From Bacillota bacterium (GTDB lineage Bacteria > Bacillota > Clostridia > Christensenellales > SZUA-584), in the NCBI GenBank assembly GCA_023415795.1, contig JAEZJG010000023.1, positions 124,001 to 188,000 on the forward strand: DNA of 64,000 nt. The letters run 5' to 3'. The notes beneath the pieces were generated by a model. That model made no database searches and was not told the origin of the DNA. It was given only the letters and a program-made list of their open reading frames with translations. The translations under genes and the position numbers were made by a program. Shown here piece after piece: positions 17,079 through 26,190 of the stretch. Position 1 is the first letter of the stretch. Each line of letters starts with the position of its first letter.

Positions 17079-17612
17079 TCAGCGGCTGCGGATATCATAA
17101 ACGCTGTTGCCATGACTGTCGATTGCGACGATGAGAGGTACGCGATCAAATTCAAGGAGACGGACGGCTTCGGCGCCGAGATCACTGAAAGCGATATCGT
17201 TGACTGAGGTGACGCGAGATGCAATGAGCGCGCCTGCGCCGCCCACAGCGGCAAAGTAAACCGCACCGTTACGCACGATAGCACTGCGGACATCGGGCGA
17301 TACGGGTCCCTTCCCGATTACGAACTTGACTCCGAGGTCGTAGAGCAGCGGCGCGTAAGCATTCATGCGCGAGGATGTGGTAGGGCCGCAAGAATTGATG
17401 ATACGTCCGGGCATGTCCGGGCACGGACCCGCATAATAAATGCCGCTGTCGGAAAGCTCGAACGGTAATGGATCACCCGCCTGTATCATCGCGCTGAGAC
17501 GGGCGTGGGCGGCGTCGCGGGCGGTGTAGACAGCGCCGGTCAGCAGCACACTTTGCCCCGCTTGCAGATCGTTTATAGAATACTGTGTGAGGGGGACTTT
17601 CAGTTCAGTCAT
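17079..17612 (-). CDS. Fumarate hydratase class I, beta subunit
   Basis: A 177-residue subunit of the oxygen-sensitive iron-sulfur fumarase (or the related tartrate dehydratase). Family marks are VLLTGAVYTARDAAHARL near the N-terminus, IYYAGPCPDMPG, CGPTTSSRMNAYAPLLYDLG and a VAIDSHGNSVY end. With the alpha subunit it converts fumarate and malate in the anaerobic TCA branch. The start has AAAGGAG 8 bases upstream; a longer frame extends into the alpha gene and is not used. It lies 13 bases downstream of the alpha gene. Fumarate is the more usual substrate in this setting, but tartrate cannot be excluded. Confidence 0.9.
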   Translation of the reverse strand: MTELKVPLTQYSINDLQAGQSVLLTGAVYTARDAAHARLSAMIQAGDPLPFELSDSGIYYAGPCPDMPGRIINSCGPTTSSRMNAYAPLLYDLGVKFVIGKGPVSPDVRSAIVRNGAVYFAAVGGAGALIASRVTSVNDIAFSDLGAEAVRLLEFDRVPLIVAIDSHGNSVYDIRSR

Positions 17613-17625
17613 GATGAGGACTCCT

Positions 17626-18462
17626 TTACAGCGTGGTTTGCGCATGTCGCGCCGCGTGGCACTGGAAGTTGACCGCCACCGGCAGTCCGGCGATATGCGT
17701 GGGATGCTTTTCGATATGGACAGCAAGGCAATAGTGCTGTCCGCCAAAGCCCAAAGCGCCGATACCCAGCGCATTTATCTCCTGCTTGAGTGCAAGCTCC
17801 ATCTGGGCAAGCGTATCATCTTCATTTGTGCTGCCGATGGGACGCAGCAGCTGTCTTTTGGCGAGCAGTGCGCACAGCTCAAACGTGCCGCCGATACCAA
17901 CGCCCAATACAACTGGCGGGCACGGGCTTCCGCCTGCGGCTTTGACGCTATCCAGCACAAAAGTACGAATTCCTTGAGCACCATCGGAGGGCTTGAGCAT
18001 TGCGAGACGACTCATATTCTCGCTGCCAAAGCCCTTGGGCGCAGCTGCAATATGGAGCCTGTCTCCCGGTACAATTCTGTAGTGGATGACGGCCGGCGTG
18101 TTGTCGCCGGTGTTTTTGCGTGTTAGCGGATCCAGCACGGATTTGCGCAGATAGCCCTGCTCGTAAGCCTCGCGCACACCATTGTTGATAGCGTCCGGCA
18201 ATGAGCCTTCGACATGCACATCTTGACCGAGGTCAACAAACACCACGGCCATGCCGGTATCCTGACAATAGGGCATACCCGTTTCGCGGGCAATCCGTGC
18301 ATTGTCCACCAACTGCCGCAGCGCTTCCTTGGCGGGAGGGCAGGTTTCGGTGCCGCAGGCAGCTTCGATGGCGTCCAACGCGTCGTTTCCCGGCATTTTG
18401 CAAGAGGATAAAAAAAGACGGCAGACAGCCTTTTTGACGGCGTCGCTTTGAATGGTACGCAT
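17626..18462 (-). CDS. Fumarate hydratase class I, alpha subunit
   Basis: A 278-residue catalytic subunit that carries the 4Fe-4S cluster. Visible motifs are ARETGMPYCQDTGMAVVFV with the first cluster Cys, KNTGDNTPAVIHY and APKGFGSENMSRLAML. GGSPCPPVVLGVGIGGTFE and a following Cys supply the remaining ligands. The ensuing GFGGQHYCLAV block is also conserved. It forms an operon with the beta subunit directly downstream, together about the size of single-chain class I fumarases. The cluster makes the enzyme oxygen-labile, which agrees with an anaerobe. Confidence 0.92.
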   Translation of the reverse strand: MRTIQSDAVKKAVCRLFLSSCKMPGNDALDAIEAACGTETCPPAKEALRQLVDNARIARETGMPYCQDTGMAVVFVDLGQDVHVEGSLPDAINNGVREAYEQGYLRKSVLDPLTRKNTGDNTPAVIHYRIVPGDRLHIAAAPKGFGSENMSRLAMLKPSDGAQGIRTFVLDSVKAAGGSPCPPVVLGVGIGGTFELCALLAKRQLLRPIGSTNEDDTLAQMELALKQEINALGIGALGFGGQHYCLAVHIEKHPTHIAGLPVAVNFQCHAARHAQTTL

Positions 18463-18591
18463 AGGCGCTTCCTTTGTATTGTAAGTTTTAATAAATTATA
18501 ATCTATGAAACGCGCTTTGTAAATGAATGGAGATTTCAACATGGTTTATCCACCGCGCAAAAATGGCTTATTAATTTCGCGAGTTTGGGTG

Positions 18592-18619
18592 TTGACATTT
18601 CGTTGTTTCATGCTAGAAT
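18592..18619 (+). promoter_or_regulatory. Promoter of tRNA-Leu
   Basis: TTGACA at 18592-18597, a 16-base spacer and TAGAAT at 18614-18619, about 23 bases before the mature tRNA. Confidence 0.7.
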
Positions 18620-18642
18620 TATAAGCTGTGACAATAAAACAA

Positions 18643-18727
18643 GCGAGGGTGGCGGAACCGGCAGACGCGCACGTTTGAGGGGCGTGTGGTATATACCGTA
18701 GGGGTTCAAGTCCCCTTCCTCGCACCA
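18643..18727 (+). tRNA. tRNA-Leu (anticodon GAG)
   Basis: An 85-base class II tRNA. Acceptor GCGAGGG pairs with the 3' TCCTCGC, the anticodon arm is CACGT-TTGAGGG-GCGTG with anticodon GAG, there is a variable arm, and the T arm holds GGTTCAAGTCC. CCA is encoded. It reads leucine codons CTC and CTT. Confidence 0.92.
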
Positions 18728-18732
18728 AAATG

Positions 18733-18779
18733 AGGTTGATAGTTTTGATACGAGAGTATCTGAAACTATCAACTTTTTT
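18733..18779 (+). terminator. Rho-independent terminator of tRNA-Leu
   Basis: GTTGATAGTTT/GAAACTATCAAC arms with an inner GATAC/GTATC stem, followed by TTTTTTCTTTTT. Confidence 0.92.
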
Positions 18780-18854
18780 CTTTTTGAGGACCTGTTCTTC
18801 ACCCAGCAGGATAACCGTATTACTCAAAATAGATAACCACGTTGAAAATATTCC

Positions 18855-18960
18855 TTGGAGATAAGTTTCAACGCGGCTATAATAGTTTCATTGTGATAGG
18901 AATGGTTTCAGAGTGGACAATAGCTTTATGGAGACACGATCCGTCCAAACTTGGACTGTT
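18855..18960 (+). other. Promoter-like sequence with three phased GTTTCA repeats and a hairpin
   Basis: TTGGAG at 18855-18860 and TATAAT at about 18878-18883 look like a plus-strand promoter with a 17-base spacer. GTTTCA occurs at 18865-18870, 18885-18890 and 18905-18910, exactly 20 bases apart. A GTCCA/TGGAC hairpin followed by TGTTTTATT ends the stretch, right at the end of the convergent gene. This could be a short non-coding transcript or an operator array; the sequence does not settle which. Confidence 0.35.
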
Positions 18961-19578
18961 TTATTCCATTGCTTCCAGAAAGGTTTGTACACCGCAGTAA
19001 ATAAGATATAGCGCAACAATTAGAGAACCTGTAAAATCCAGCCAATAAGAAAGGCTGGAACCCGGTGCAATAACCACGGAAAGCAGTGCAACGCTTACGC
19101 AGCTATCCACCAAACTTTTCGCCCGGTAGAGGCGGGACTGCACTTTCATAATCGCATTGGGTTCCTTGCGGTTCAGCCGAGTGTACTTGATCCAAAAGGC
19201 GGTATTGGTGATAACACCCAATATTGCAATTGCGAGGCCCGGGATCACATTTCCCTTATCGCCTGTATCGGACACGAAGGTTAGCAACACCATAAATGCG
19301 CCGCCCAGACACATCATGGAACCCACAAAGGCATTGGATCTTCGCTCCAGTTTGGCTCGATTTACTTCATCACAAGCGTCCTCTTTGGTGGTGATCCGGT
19401 AAACTGAGAAGGACATAATGATGGCCAACAGTTCCGCGCTTCTTCGGACAAAGTCTGCGATCTGAGTAGAACTGTGCCCTGCCAACAAACCCAGCCCAAC
19501 AACAAGAGGGCCGGGTGCGCTCATCAGCACAGACAGCAGCAGTGTCCGGGTGCCGGATTTGGTTGTTTTATCAGACAT
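18961..19578 (-). CDS. Cation-efflux-like integral membrane protein
   Basis: A 205-residue protein with about six membrane segments: TLLLSVLMSAPGPLVVGLGLL, an amphipathic SAELLAIIMSFSVYRI, CLGGAFMVLLTF, GLAIAILGVITNTAFWI, a VDSCVSVALLSVVIA block and FTGSLIVALYLIYCGVQTFL. The spacing of polar residues (an SxxxSVYR-type segment, LVDSC, WLDFTGS) recalls the transmembrane domain of cation diffusion facilitators, without their cytoplasmic C-terminal domain. Metal export is therefore a guess from shape. It is the second gene after the lipid-kinase-like gene, 10 bases apart, on the same strand. Confidence 0.6.
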   Translation of the reverse strand: MSDKTTKSGTRTLLLSVLMSAPGPLVVGLGLLAGHSSTQIADFVRRSAELLAIIMSFSVYRITTKEDACDEVNRAKLERRSNAFVGSMMCLGGAFMVLLTFVSDTGDKGNVIPGLAIAILGVITNTAFWIKYTRLNRKEPNAIMKVQSRLYRAKSLVDSCVSVALLSVVIAPGSSLSYWLDFTGSLIVALYLIYCGVQTFLEAME

Positions 19579-19588
19579 AGTGTCAACC

Positions 19589-20302
19589 TCACAGAATCTT
19601 GATTAGCGGCAGGATCACCGCCATGGCAGCCACAGGGCAGGTTACAGTATCCAAGCCGTCCTTGGCGCAAAGCTCCACATAAGTCGTTACAGTTGCGACA
19701 ATCAGCGAAATCAGCAAGCAACCACCAAAGCCTAAACCTCCCCGGACCAACAGCACCGTTAGTACGGAAATGGTAGCGGTCAGAAACATTGCTGCAAAAC
19801 CTTCCCAACTTTTGTGAGGATCCGCAAAGGGAAGCTTGATTTTATGCTTGCCGAACTGTTTGCCGATGAGGGCAGCAAAAGCATCCCCCACTCCCCAGGC
19901 ATAGACGCAAGCCATTGTCAACAGCTTGTCACCAAAAACACCCCAGCAGACACTGATACTGATCACCGTGGTAGCAAGTGCCAAGACCATACTGCTTTTG
20001 AACTCGCCCTTTTTCCGCTCGTTGACAAAGGATGAGAACATAGGGTTCTTTCCGGCCAAAGCCAAAATCGGATAGATAATCACGATCAGTCCGGCTGCAA
20101 ACCCGACAGAGACCCACCAGGTGTTGAACCCAAACAGAAATGGGAAATAGGCACCCAGCAGAATAAAATGGAGAATCTTCCGGAACAGCTCATCTGGAAT
20201 TTTCAGAAATTTGCGCGCAATCAGCATAATGGTTACCGCCGGGATTACATATAAGAAAAAAAAGAAAGCGCCATGCAAAAGTTCTTGCATACTGGCCTCC
20301 AT
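19589..20302 (-). CDS. SEC59/DGK1/VTE5-type lipid kinase or CDP-diglyceride synthase-like membrane protein
   Basis: A 237-residue polytopic protein. The diagnostic region is YAWGVGDAFAALIGKQFGKH followed by FADPHKSWEGFAAMF, which matches the CTP-binding and metal-binding motifs shared by dolichol, phytol and diacylglycerol kinases (CTP-dependent) and by phosphatidate cytidylyltransferases. About seven hydrophobic segments surround it. The substrate is unknown; an undecaprenol- or diacylglycerol-type lipid is plausible. It is the first gene of a two-gene unit with the cation-efflux-like gene. The upstream 100 bases hold a GGTTTCA/TGAAACC palindrome that could be its operator. Confidence 0.75.
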   Translation of the reverse strand: MEASMQELLHGAFFFFLYVIPAVTIMLIARKFLKIPDELFRKILHFILLGAYFPFLFGFNTWWVSVGFAAGLIVIIYPILALAGKNPMFSSFVNERKKGEFKSSMVLALATTVISISVCWGVFGDKLLTMACVYAWGVGDAFAALIGKQFGKHKIKLPFADPHKSWEGFAAMFLTATISVLTVLLVRGGLGFGGCLLISLIVATVTTYVELCAKDGLDTVTCPVAAMAVILPLIKIL

Positions 20303-20872
20303 AACATATTTTTTTATTCATTATATCACACAAATGCAAGATGGACATTAAAAAATACCTACCGCAAAGGCCGTACAAAGCAGTTTGTCTAAAAACAGTT
20401 ATGGTTTCTCCGTGCTATGGTTTCAAATTTGAGTGAAACCAAATGAAACCGTATCGTTTTTATCAAGTGTTCTGTTATAATCATTTTTATAAAAATTCTT
20501 CATCTTTTGTGATGCTAAATCGGGTCATAGCTTTACACAATCGCGTATAAAACCAAGCACCTTTTTTACGATCTATATCGTCACTGTTTCGGCTTCACCG
20601 ATTATGTCAACTGCTATTTTCCAATAGTGTAACGGTTATATAACGAATTATAAGGAAGCGAAGGGGATCGCTATAACTTGCAGCTTTTAAGTAAAATGAA
20701 TTACCAATTCAGCAGTCATAAAAATAAATTTTAGCATATATGGCGCTCAATAGGTTTTGAACCGAAAAATATTGGTTATCTATATGGTGCGCAAACGTAA
20801 TACCTTTATTGCACATTAAATGTCATAACACCAATTGTTGATACAATCAAATAGCCAGAAGGAGCAGATTCA
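20303..20872. other. 570-base AT-rich gene-free stretch
   Basis: No frame of meaningful length is present on either strand. It holds the GGTTTCA/TGAAACC cluster at 20403-20450 and, just before the next gene, AGAAGGAG as its ribosome site. The rest is AT-rich with no structure that I can name. It separates two divergently read units and presumably contains both promoters. Confidence 0.6.
20403..20450. repeat. Cluster of four GGTTTC(A)/TGAAACC elements
   Basis: GGTTTC at 20403, GGTTTCA at 20419-20425, TGAAACC at 20434-20440 and again at 20444-20450. The middle two make a perfect 7-base palindrome with an 8-base gap. It lies upstream of the membrane-protein pair and looks like an operator. Confidence 0.5.
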
Positions 20873-22792
20873 ATGTTGAATGGTTCAGAGAGCATCTTAA
20901 GCAAAATCGCAGGGTGGGATTTTCAGTCAGACGTTCATGATGTTTCTGCCGAGAGCCCACTTCAAGCGCAGGTCTATCAGCAGCTGCAGGAGTATTTCTC
21001 TGGCTTCTTTTCTTACTTTGAGGGGATCGCGCGGATATCAAAGCAGCTAGATAAAGTGGTGCAGGATTTCAAAAAGGAATCCGATCAGGTGGGGCAGGTG
21101 GCAGCCTTCCTGAAAAAAGGTGCGGAGCAGCAAACTGCTGATATCCAAAACAGCATGAAGCTGGTGGAGGATTTTTCGGGAAAGATCAACGAAATGTACG
21201 ATAAATCCCGTAATATTATTTCCCTGGCATACAATATGGAAGATAACAACAAGGGTGTGTTCGACTCTGTCAATCAGCTGGTGGCGAACCAGCAGCGCAA
21301 CGATGAGGCTGTGGCCGAGATATTCGAGGTTATCAGCAGGATCATCACCAAGACGCAAAAGATCGGCGAGATTACCAAACTGATCAACCGTATATCGAGC
21401 GAGACCAACCTTCTAGGGCTGAATGCGAAGGTGGAGGCAGTGCACGCCGGAGCAGCAGGCAAGGGCTTTGCTGTAGTCGCCGAGGAGATACAGCGGTTGT
21501 CCAAGGAAAGCAAAGAAGCCAGCGTGAGCATCAGCGATACAATTGATGGCGTAACGAACGAAATCGTTGTGCTTCAAAACGTTGCGAAGAAATCACAGGG
21601 TATTTTTGCGGATCAGCGGGATTCGGTGGTTGAAGTAAGCGGTGCAATCAAGAAGAACAGCAGCTTCATCAGCACGTATATTGACGAGCAGCAACGGTTC
21701 AGCACAGCGATTGACAAGATCAAGGAAGATGAGCACACTCTGATCGCCTCAATATCCAGCATATTCAAGTCGGTCAGGGAGGTCTCCGCAACATCGTATG
21801 CCATTTCCAGTCTGATGTTTAACCAAAACAACTCTATCATGCAGCTGAGCAAGCTAGGCGAGGATATTGCGGCGGGGGTGAACTCTCTTGACCGCCAGAA
21901 GCAGGGAATCCGTGCGAATACCATGGTAAAGACACGACGTAAGATTGCGGTCATCTTCAATATGGACATAGACTTCTTCCATCCGCCGCGACGTGAAGCT
22001 ATCAAGGCCGCAGAGACCTACAATTACGATGTCGCTTTTTTTGCGCCCAAGTCTCGGGGTGCAGAGGGCGTACGCGAAATGGCGGGATTCATTGACCGCG
22101 TGATAGAGGAACGATACGACGGTCTGGTGATAAGCCCGCTGGAAGACAAGCTCATCATGCAAAAGCTGAGGCAGCTGGGCAGTACCGGAACAAAAATCAT
22201 CTTCATCGACTCGAAGCTGAGCGGCGTGGATTACACCGCGTATATTGAGACCAATGGGCAGGCAGCCGGGGCGGCAGCTGCGCGGGTGGTATTGGGAGCG
22301 ATGGGAAATAAGGGTGACGTAATCGTCAACACGTGGTCTGACGTGCAGATATCGGCTATTGAAGACCGAAAGAAAGGCTTTATAGAAGAGCTGGGGCGTA
22401 AATCCGACATACAGGTGCATGAAATGCCGGTGGCAAGCAACACAACAACCGCGGAGTCGGAGAGCATTTTCGATAGTATGCTGCGGCAGGTACCCGACGC
22501 GAAGTTTGTTTTCCTCACCAACTGCGAGTGGGGGTTAATCTTTGCCAATTATATGAGAAAGCGCCGCCCGGATATTCAGGTGATCTCGATGGACTTCACT
22601 AAGGACATACAAAATGCGATGAAAGAGGGACTGGTTCATTATGCCGTTGGTCAAAGGGCATATTGTTGGGGCAGTATGTCTATCGAATTTTTGGACAAGT
22701 GCTTTGGCAACAAGCCTGTGAAAAAATACGTTGATACCGGCACCTATGAGGTTAACGTACAAAATATGAACATATATGAGAGTTTCATTTAA
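20873..22792 (+). CDS. Soluble methyl-accepting chemotaxis-type protein fused to a periplasmic-binding-protein domain
   Basis: A 639-residue protein with no signal peptide and no membrane segment. Residues 1-340 are helical and contain the MCP signalling hairpin: ISSETNLLGLNAKVEAVHAG followed by AGKGFAVVAEEIQRLSKES, the region that binds CheA and CheW. From about 352 to the end there is a type I periplasmic-binding/LacI-type fold (Peripla_BP_4-like): KIAVIFNMD, DGLVISPLED, IIFIDSKLSG, DRKKGFIEELG and FVFLTNCEWG. This domain binds sugars or similar small molecules. Normally such a protein is outside the cell and touches the receptor from outside; here both parts are in one cytoplasmic chain. 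The ribosome site is AGAAGGAG. No chemotaxis genes adjoin it. Confidence 0.85.
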   Translation: MLNGSESILSKIAGWDFQSDVHDVSAESPLQAQVYQQLQEYFSGFFSYFEGIARISKQLDKVVQDFKKESDQVGQVAAFLKKGAEQQTADIQNSMKLVEDFSGKINEMYDKSRNIISLAYNMEDNNKGVFDSVNQLVANQQRNDEAVAEIFEVISRIITKTQKIGEITKLINRISSETNLLGLNAKVEAVHAGAAGKGFAVVAEEIQRLSKESKEASVSISDTIDGVTNEIVVLQNVAKKSQGIFADQRDSVVEVSGAIKKNSSFISTYIDEQQRFSTAIDKIKEDEHTLIASISSIFKSVREVSATSYAISSLMFNQNNSIMQLSKLGEDIAAGVNSLDRQKQGIRANTMVKTRRKIAVIFNMDIDFFHPPRREAIKAAETYNYDVAFFAPKSRGAEGVREMAGFIDRVIEERYDGLVISPLEDKLIMQKLRQLGSTGTKIIFIDSKLSGVDYTAYIETNGQAAGAAAARVVLGAMGNKGDVIVNTWSDVQISAIEDRKKGFIEELGRKSDIQVHEMPVASNTTTAESESIFDSMLRQVPDAKFVFLTNCEWGLIFANYMRKRRPDIQVISMDFTKDIQNAMKEGLVHYAVGQRAYCWGSMSIEFLDKCFGNKPVKKYVDTGTYEVNVQNMNIYESFI

Positions 22793-23020
22793 TAACCGAA
22801 GCCACAGAATAATGAGGTGATTTTTAATCAGCGGACGCAATAAAAGGCTTGCTTTTCGACTTGCCTATCTTGCAGATGAAGGCCTTATTGATGATAACCA
22901 GAATGATTATACATTGTGTAAATAATAATTACATAATAAATTGCATAGGTTGCGCCAAATATATTTGTAAAAAAAAACCACGATATGATACAATAATGTA
23001 AACGAACAGTTTTTCGGAAA

Positions 23021-24031
23021 ATGGGGAAAGAGAAGTGGGGAATGCACATGACAGAACAGATAAAGACTGATGTTGATAAGGTGCTGATGGACGGAATCTC
23101 TTTTTTTACTTATACGAACTCGGCGCAGCCAATGACGATAGCGGATAGCGACACCGGACGGATACTGGATGTAAACCATGCCTTTTCTCATCTTTTGGGC
23201 TATTCATGGAGTGAAGCGGTGGGCAAGACGCTGTCTGAGCTTGACCTGTTTGTGGACAGCACAGAAGTCGAAAAAATACTGCTGATACTTAAGGACTGCG
23301 GACATTTGGAGGTTTATCCCATTGTTGTCCGATCAAAGTGCGGACAGATCAGATATGGAAAGGTTAATGCCGCTGTTATAGAGATGTATGGTCGAAGTTT
23401 AACGCTGACCATCATGGAGGATGAAACGGAGCGCATACGATACGAAGAGAAGATATCTCGCTTGTTTGAGCAGGCCATCAGCTGTATATCTAAGGTGGGA
23501 GAGCTCAGAGACTCGTACACGGCGGGTCACCAAAAAAGGGTGGAGAGGATGGCCTGCACGATAGCAGCTGAAATGAAGCTTCCACAGACGGTCATCAAAA
23601 ACGTTTCCACGGGTGCCCATCTGCATGATATCGGCAACATATATATTGCGCCCGATATACTGAACAAACCTTCTAAGTTATCTGAAATTGAGATGAAGAT
23701 CATCCAATCGCACCCCTTACTGGGCTATGAGGTAACCAAGGAGATAGACCTGCCGCCAGAGATACCGATGATGGTGTATCAGCACCATGAGCGGCTGGAT
23801 GGTTCGGGCTATCCGAAAGGAACCAAGGGAGCAGATATCATTCTGGAAAGCCGCATACTGGCGGTGGCGGATGTGGTGACAGCGATGAGCTCACACCGCC
23901 CGTATCGTCCGGCGCTGAGGCCGGACATCATAGTGGACGAAATGAAGAGTAACAGGGAAGTTAAATACGATCCCGCTGTTGTGGACGCATATTTGCGCAT
24001 CGCCGACAGAAACAGCGGCTGTCGCCTTTAG
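23021..24031 (+). CDS. PAS domain plus HD-GYP cyclic-di-GMP phosphodiesterase
   Basis: A protein of up to 336 residues, without membrane segments. A PAS domain (about 25-140) includes MTIADSDTGRILDVNHAFSH and SWSEAVGKTLSELD. An HD-GYP domain follows (about 165-320): the HD pair in GAHLHDIGNIYIAPDIL, a KIIQSHPLLGYE block and the full signature HHERLDGSGYPKG. HD-GYP enzymes hydrolyse cyclic-di-GMP and so favour motility. The start is uncertain: the best ribosome site (GTGGGG) serves an internal ATG at 23048. Its 3' end overlaps the convergent helicase gene by 4 bases. Its place beside a chemoreceptor suggests a link to motility. Confidence 0.85.
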   Translation: MGKEKWGMHMTEQIKTDVDKVLMDGISFFTYTNSAQPMTIADSDTGRILDVNHAFSHLLGYSWSEAVGKTLSELDLFVDSTEVEKILLILKDCGHLEVYPIVVRSKCGQIRYGKVNAAVIEMYGRSLTLTIMEDETERIRYEEKISRLFEQAISCISKVGELRDSYTAGHQKRVERMACTIAAEMKLPQTVIKNVSTGAHLHDIGNIYIAPDILNKPSKLSEIEMKIIQSHPLLGYEVTKEIDLPPEIPMMVYQHHERLDGSGYPKGTKGADIILESRILAVADVVTAMSSHRPYRPALRPDIIVDEMKSNREVKYDPAVVDAYLRIADRNSGCRL

Positions 24032-26190
24032 CACTGCCCGCCTTCGGGCAAAAGCCGTGCTCTGAAGCTGATGGCTCGCACGGTGCCCAACTCGCTGAAC
24101 TGGATCTGATACGCAGATTTCACATAGTCAATACCCACAATGACACCAGCCCCCATCACGCTGTGCACCACACGGTCGCCCACGGAGAGGGGTTTTTGCG
24201 TTGCGGCAGTTTCCATTGTGCGCTCGCATCCGGAGATGTGCCAGCTGGCTTCGGCGGTGAGGCTGTCGGGCAGCTCTGTGGTGTATTGCAGCAGCTGCTT
24301 GTTTACGTTAAATATGAAACGCGAGGGATAGCGGTTGGTGCCGTCCAGATTGCGCCCCTCTGCTTCTGTGAGATATAGAGCGTCCTCAGCGCGGGTAAAC
24401 GCCACAAAGGCGAGCCGCCGTTCCTCTTCCATTCCTTCTGCCGTTGCGGTCTTCTTGGACGGAAATATGCCCTCGGACAGCCCGCAAATGAACACGTTTG
24501 GAAATTCCAGCCCCTTGGCTGTGTGCACCGTCATCATCTTGACGGCGTTCTTGCTTGAAGCGGCATCAGCGCTGCTCATCATCGCAATGCTGGACAGGTA
24601 TCCCTCAAGCGTCGTCTCCTCTCCGCAGGACACCTCATAGTCGTGTACCGACTGCTTGAGCTCCGCAAGGTTGTCAAGCCGTTCCTGACTGCCCTCGGTG
24701 CGCAGCATCGCTTCATAGCCGCTTAAATCCAGCACCGCACTCAGCAGCTCGGAAACGGGCGTGTGCTGATAATCCGAAAATCTTTCGACCAAGGTCAGCA
24801 GCCGTTTTGCTTTGGTGTTTTTGAATATCTCATCGTCAATGGTCTTCTCCAGCGCGGCATATAGTGTACACTGATGCGCGGCGGCATACGCTTGCAGGAA
24901 GGCCATGCGCCGTTCGCCGAGGTTGCGCTTAGGGCTATTCGCCACGCGCATGAACGACAGGTCATCCTTGAATGCGATCAGCCGCAGGTACGACAGAGCA
25001 TCCTTGATCTCCATACGCCCAAAAAACTGCACACCGCTGTAGATGGTGTAGGGCAGCTGCTCCTTGAGAAAAACCTCTTCCAGTGTGCGCGATACAAAGT
25101 GCGCGCGGTACAGTATCGTGATGTCGCTGAGCGGCACGCCGCCCTCCGCCAGCTGCTTGATCTGCCCTGCCACCCACTGCGCCTCTGCTTCGCCGGTTTT
25201 GGCGTGGTGGTAGGTGACAACCGGTCCATCGGGCCTTAGTGCGACGAGTTCTTTTTGGATCCGACCCTTGTTGCTGCTGATCAAAGAGTTGGCCGCGGCG
25301 ACGATTTGCGGCGTCGAACGGTAGTTGTCCATCATCAGTATGGTGCGCACGTTCGGAAATGCCTGGTCAAAATCCATGATGTATTTGACGCTTGCGCCGC
25401 GCCATGTGTATATCGTCTGATCCGGGTCACCCACGATGAAAAGGTTCTTATGATGATCGCACAGCACCGTCATCAATTGATATTGCAGTGCGTCAATGTC
25501 TTGGAACTCATCAATCATGATATATTCCAGCCGCTGCTGCCACTTGAGCCGGATGTCATCGTTTTCTGCGAATATGTGCAGCGTGAATTTGATGAGGTCG
25601 TTGTAATCCAGCCCGAAGCATTTTTTCTGCTGGTAGAGGTAGCCCCAGAATATGATATCGTCCAAGGCGGCAGCGTCCAGATACTTTTGGCGCAGCTCGT
25701 CCAGCGGCATGGCAATCATGTGCTGGTAGTATTGCGGGTCGCGCTCCAGCTTGCGTATCTCGATCATGTCGCGCGCGGCGGAGAACGTCATGTGCCGCAG
25801 CGTGAGACCGCGCTCCTCGTAGATGATGCGCAGCATCGCGTCGATGTCCGCGTTGTCCAGCACCAAAAAGCTCTTGGGGTATTGCACAGCGTGGCTGTCT
25901 TCCTGCAGCACGGTGACGCAGAAGCTATGGAATGTGCTGATGTAGCCTGTGTCGTTATCACCCGTGAGACGGCGGATGCGGCGCTTCATTTCGTTTGCGG
26001 ATTTGTTGGTAAACGTGACGCACAGTATGCTGGAGGGCAGTATGCCCACTTCCTGAACGAGGTACGCGAAACGATGGGACAGCGCGCGTGTTTTGCCGGA
26101 GCCCGCCCCTGCGATAACGCGGATAAATCCCTCAGTAGCTGTTACCGCCTGCCGCTGCGAGTCGTTCAAGCCGTTTAGTATATCGCTCAT
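24028..26190 (-). CDS. UvrD/Rep/PcrA-type ATP-dependent DNA helicase
   Basis: A 720-residue superfamily 1A helicase that moves 3' to 5' on DNA in repair and replication restart. Walker A is in IRVIAGAGSGKTRALSHR; Walker B is DEFQDIDALQYQL. Further motifs are GDPDQTIYTWRGA, TILMMDNYRST, the VHTAKGLEFPNVFICGLSEG block and AFTRAEDALYLT. The C-terminal 50 residues (GDRVVHSVMGAGVIVGID) form the Tudor-like fold that binds RNA polymerase in PcrA. Length fits PcrA (about 720-740). There is no ligase neighbour, unlike in Bacillus, where pcrA precedes ligA. Confidence 0.93.
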   Translation of the reverse strand: MSDILNGLNDSQRQAVTATEGFIRVIAGAGSGKTRALSHRFAYLVQEVGILPSSILCVTFTNKSANEMKRRIRRLTGDNDTGYISTFHSFCVTVLQEDSHAVQYPKSFLVLDNADIDAMLRIIYEERGLTLRHMTFSAARDMIEIRKLERDPQYYQHMIAMPLDELRQKYLDAAALDDIIFWGYLYQQKKCFGLDYNDLIKFTLHIFAENDDIRLKWQQRLEYIMIDEFQDIDALQYQLMTVLCDHHKNLFIVGDPDQTIYTWRGASVKYIMDFDQAFPNVRTILMMDNYRSTPQIVAAANSLISSNKGRIQKELVALRPDGPVVTYHHAKTGEAEAQWVAGQIKQLAEGGVPLSDITILYRAHFVSRTLEEVFLKEQLPYTIYSGVQFFGRMEIKDALSYLRLIAFKDDLSFMRVANSPKRNLGERRMAFLQAYAAAHQCTLYAALEKTIDDEIFKNTKAKRLLTLVERFSDYQHTPVSELLSAVLDLSGYEAMLRTEGSQERLDNLAELKQSVHDYEVSCGEETTLEGYLSSIAMMSSADAASSKNAVKMMTVHTAKGLEFPNVFICGLSEGIFPSKKTATAEGMEEERRLAFVAFTRAEDALYLTEAEGRNLDGTNRYPSRFIFNVNKQLLQYTTELPDSLTAEASWHISGCERTMETAATQKPLSVGDRVVHSVMGAGVIVGIDYVKSAYQIQFSELGTVRAISFRARLLPEGGQC

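Noticed and set aside
18546..18827. Minus-strand frame across the tRNA-Leu gene
   Set aside because: It overlaps a clear tRNA with its promoter and terminator and shows no protein family.
25255..26178. Plus-strand open frame (307 codons) inside the helicase gene
   Set aside because: It is antisense to the conserved PcrA motifs, has no ribosome site and no recognisable domain.
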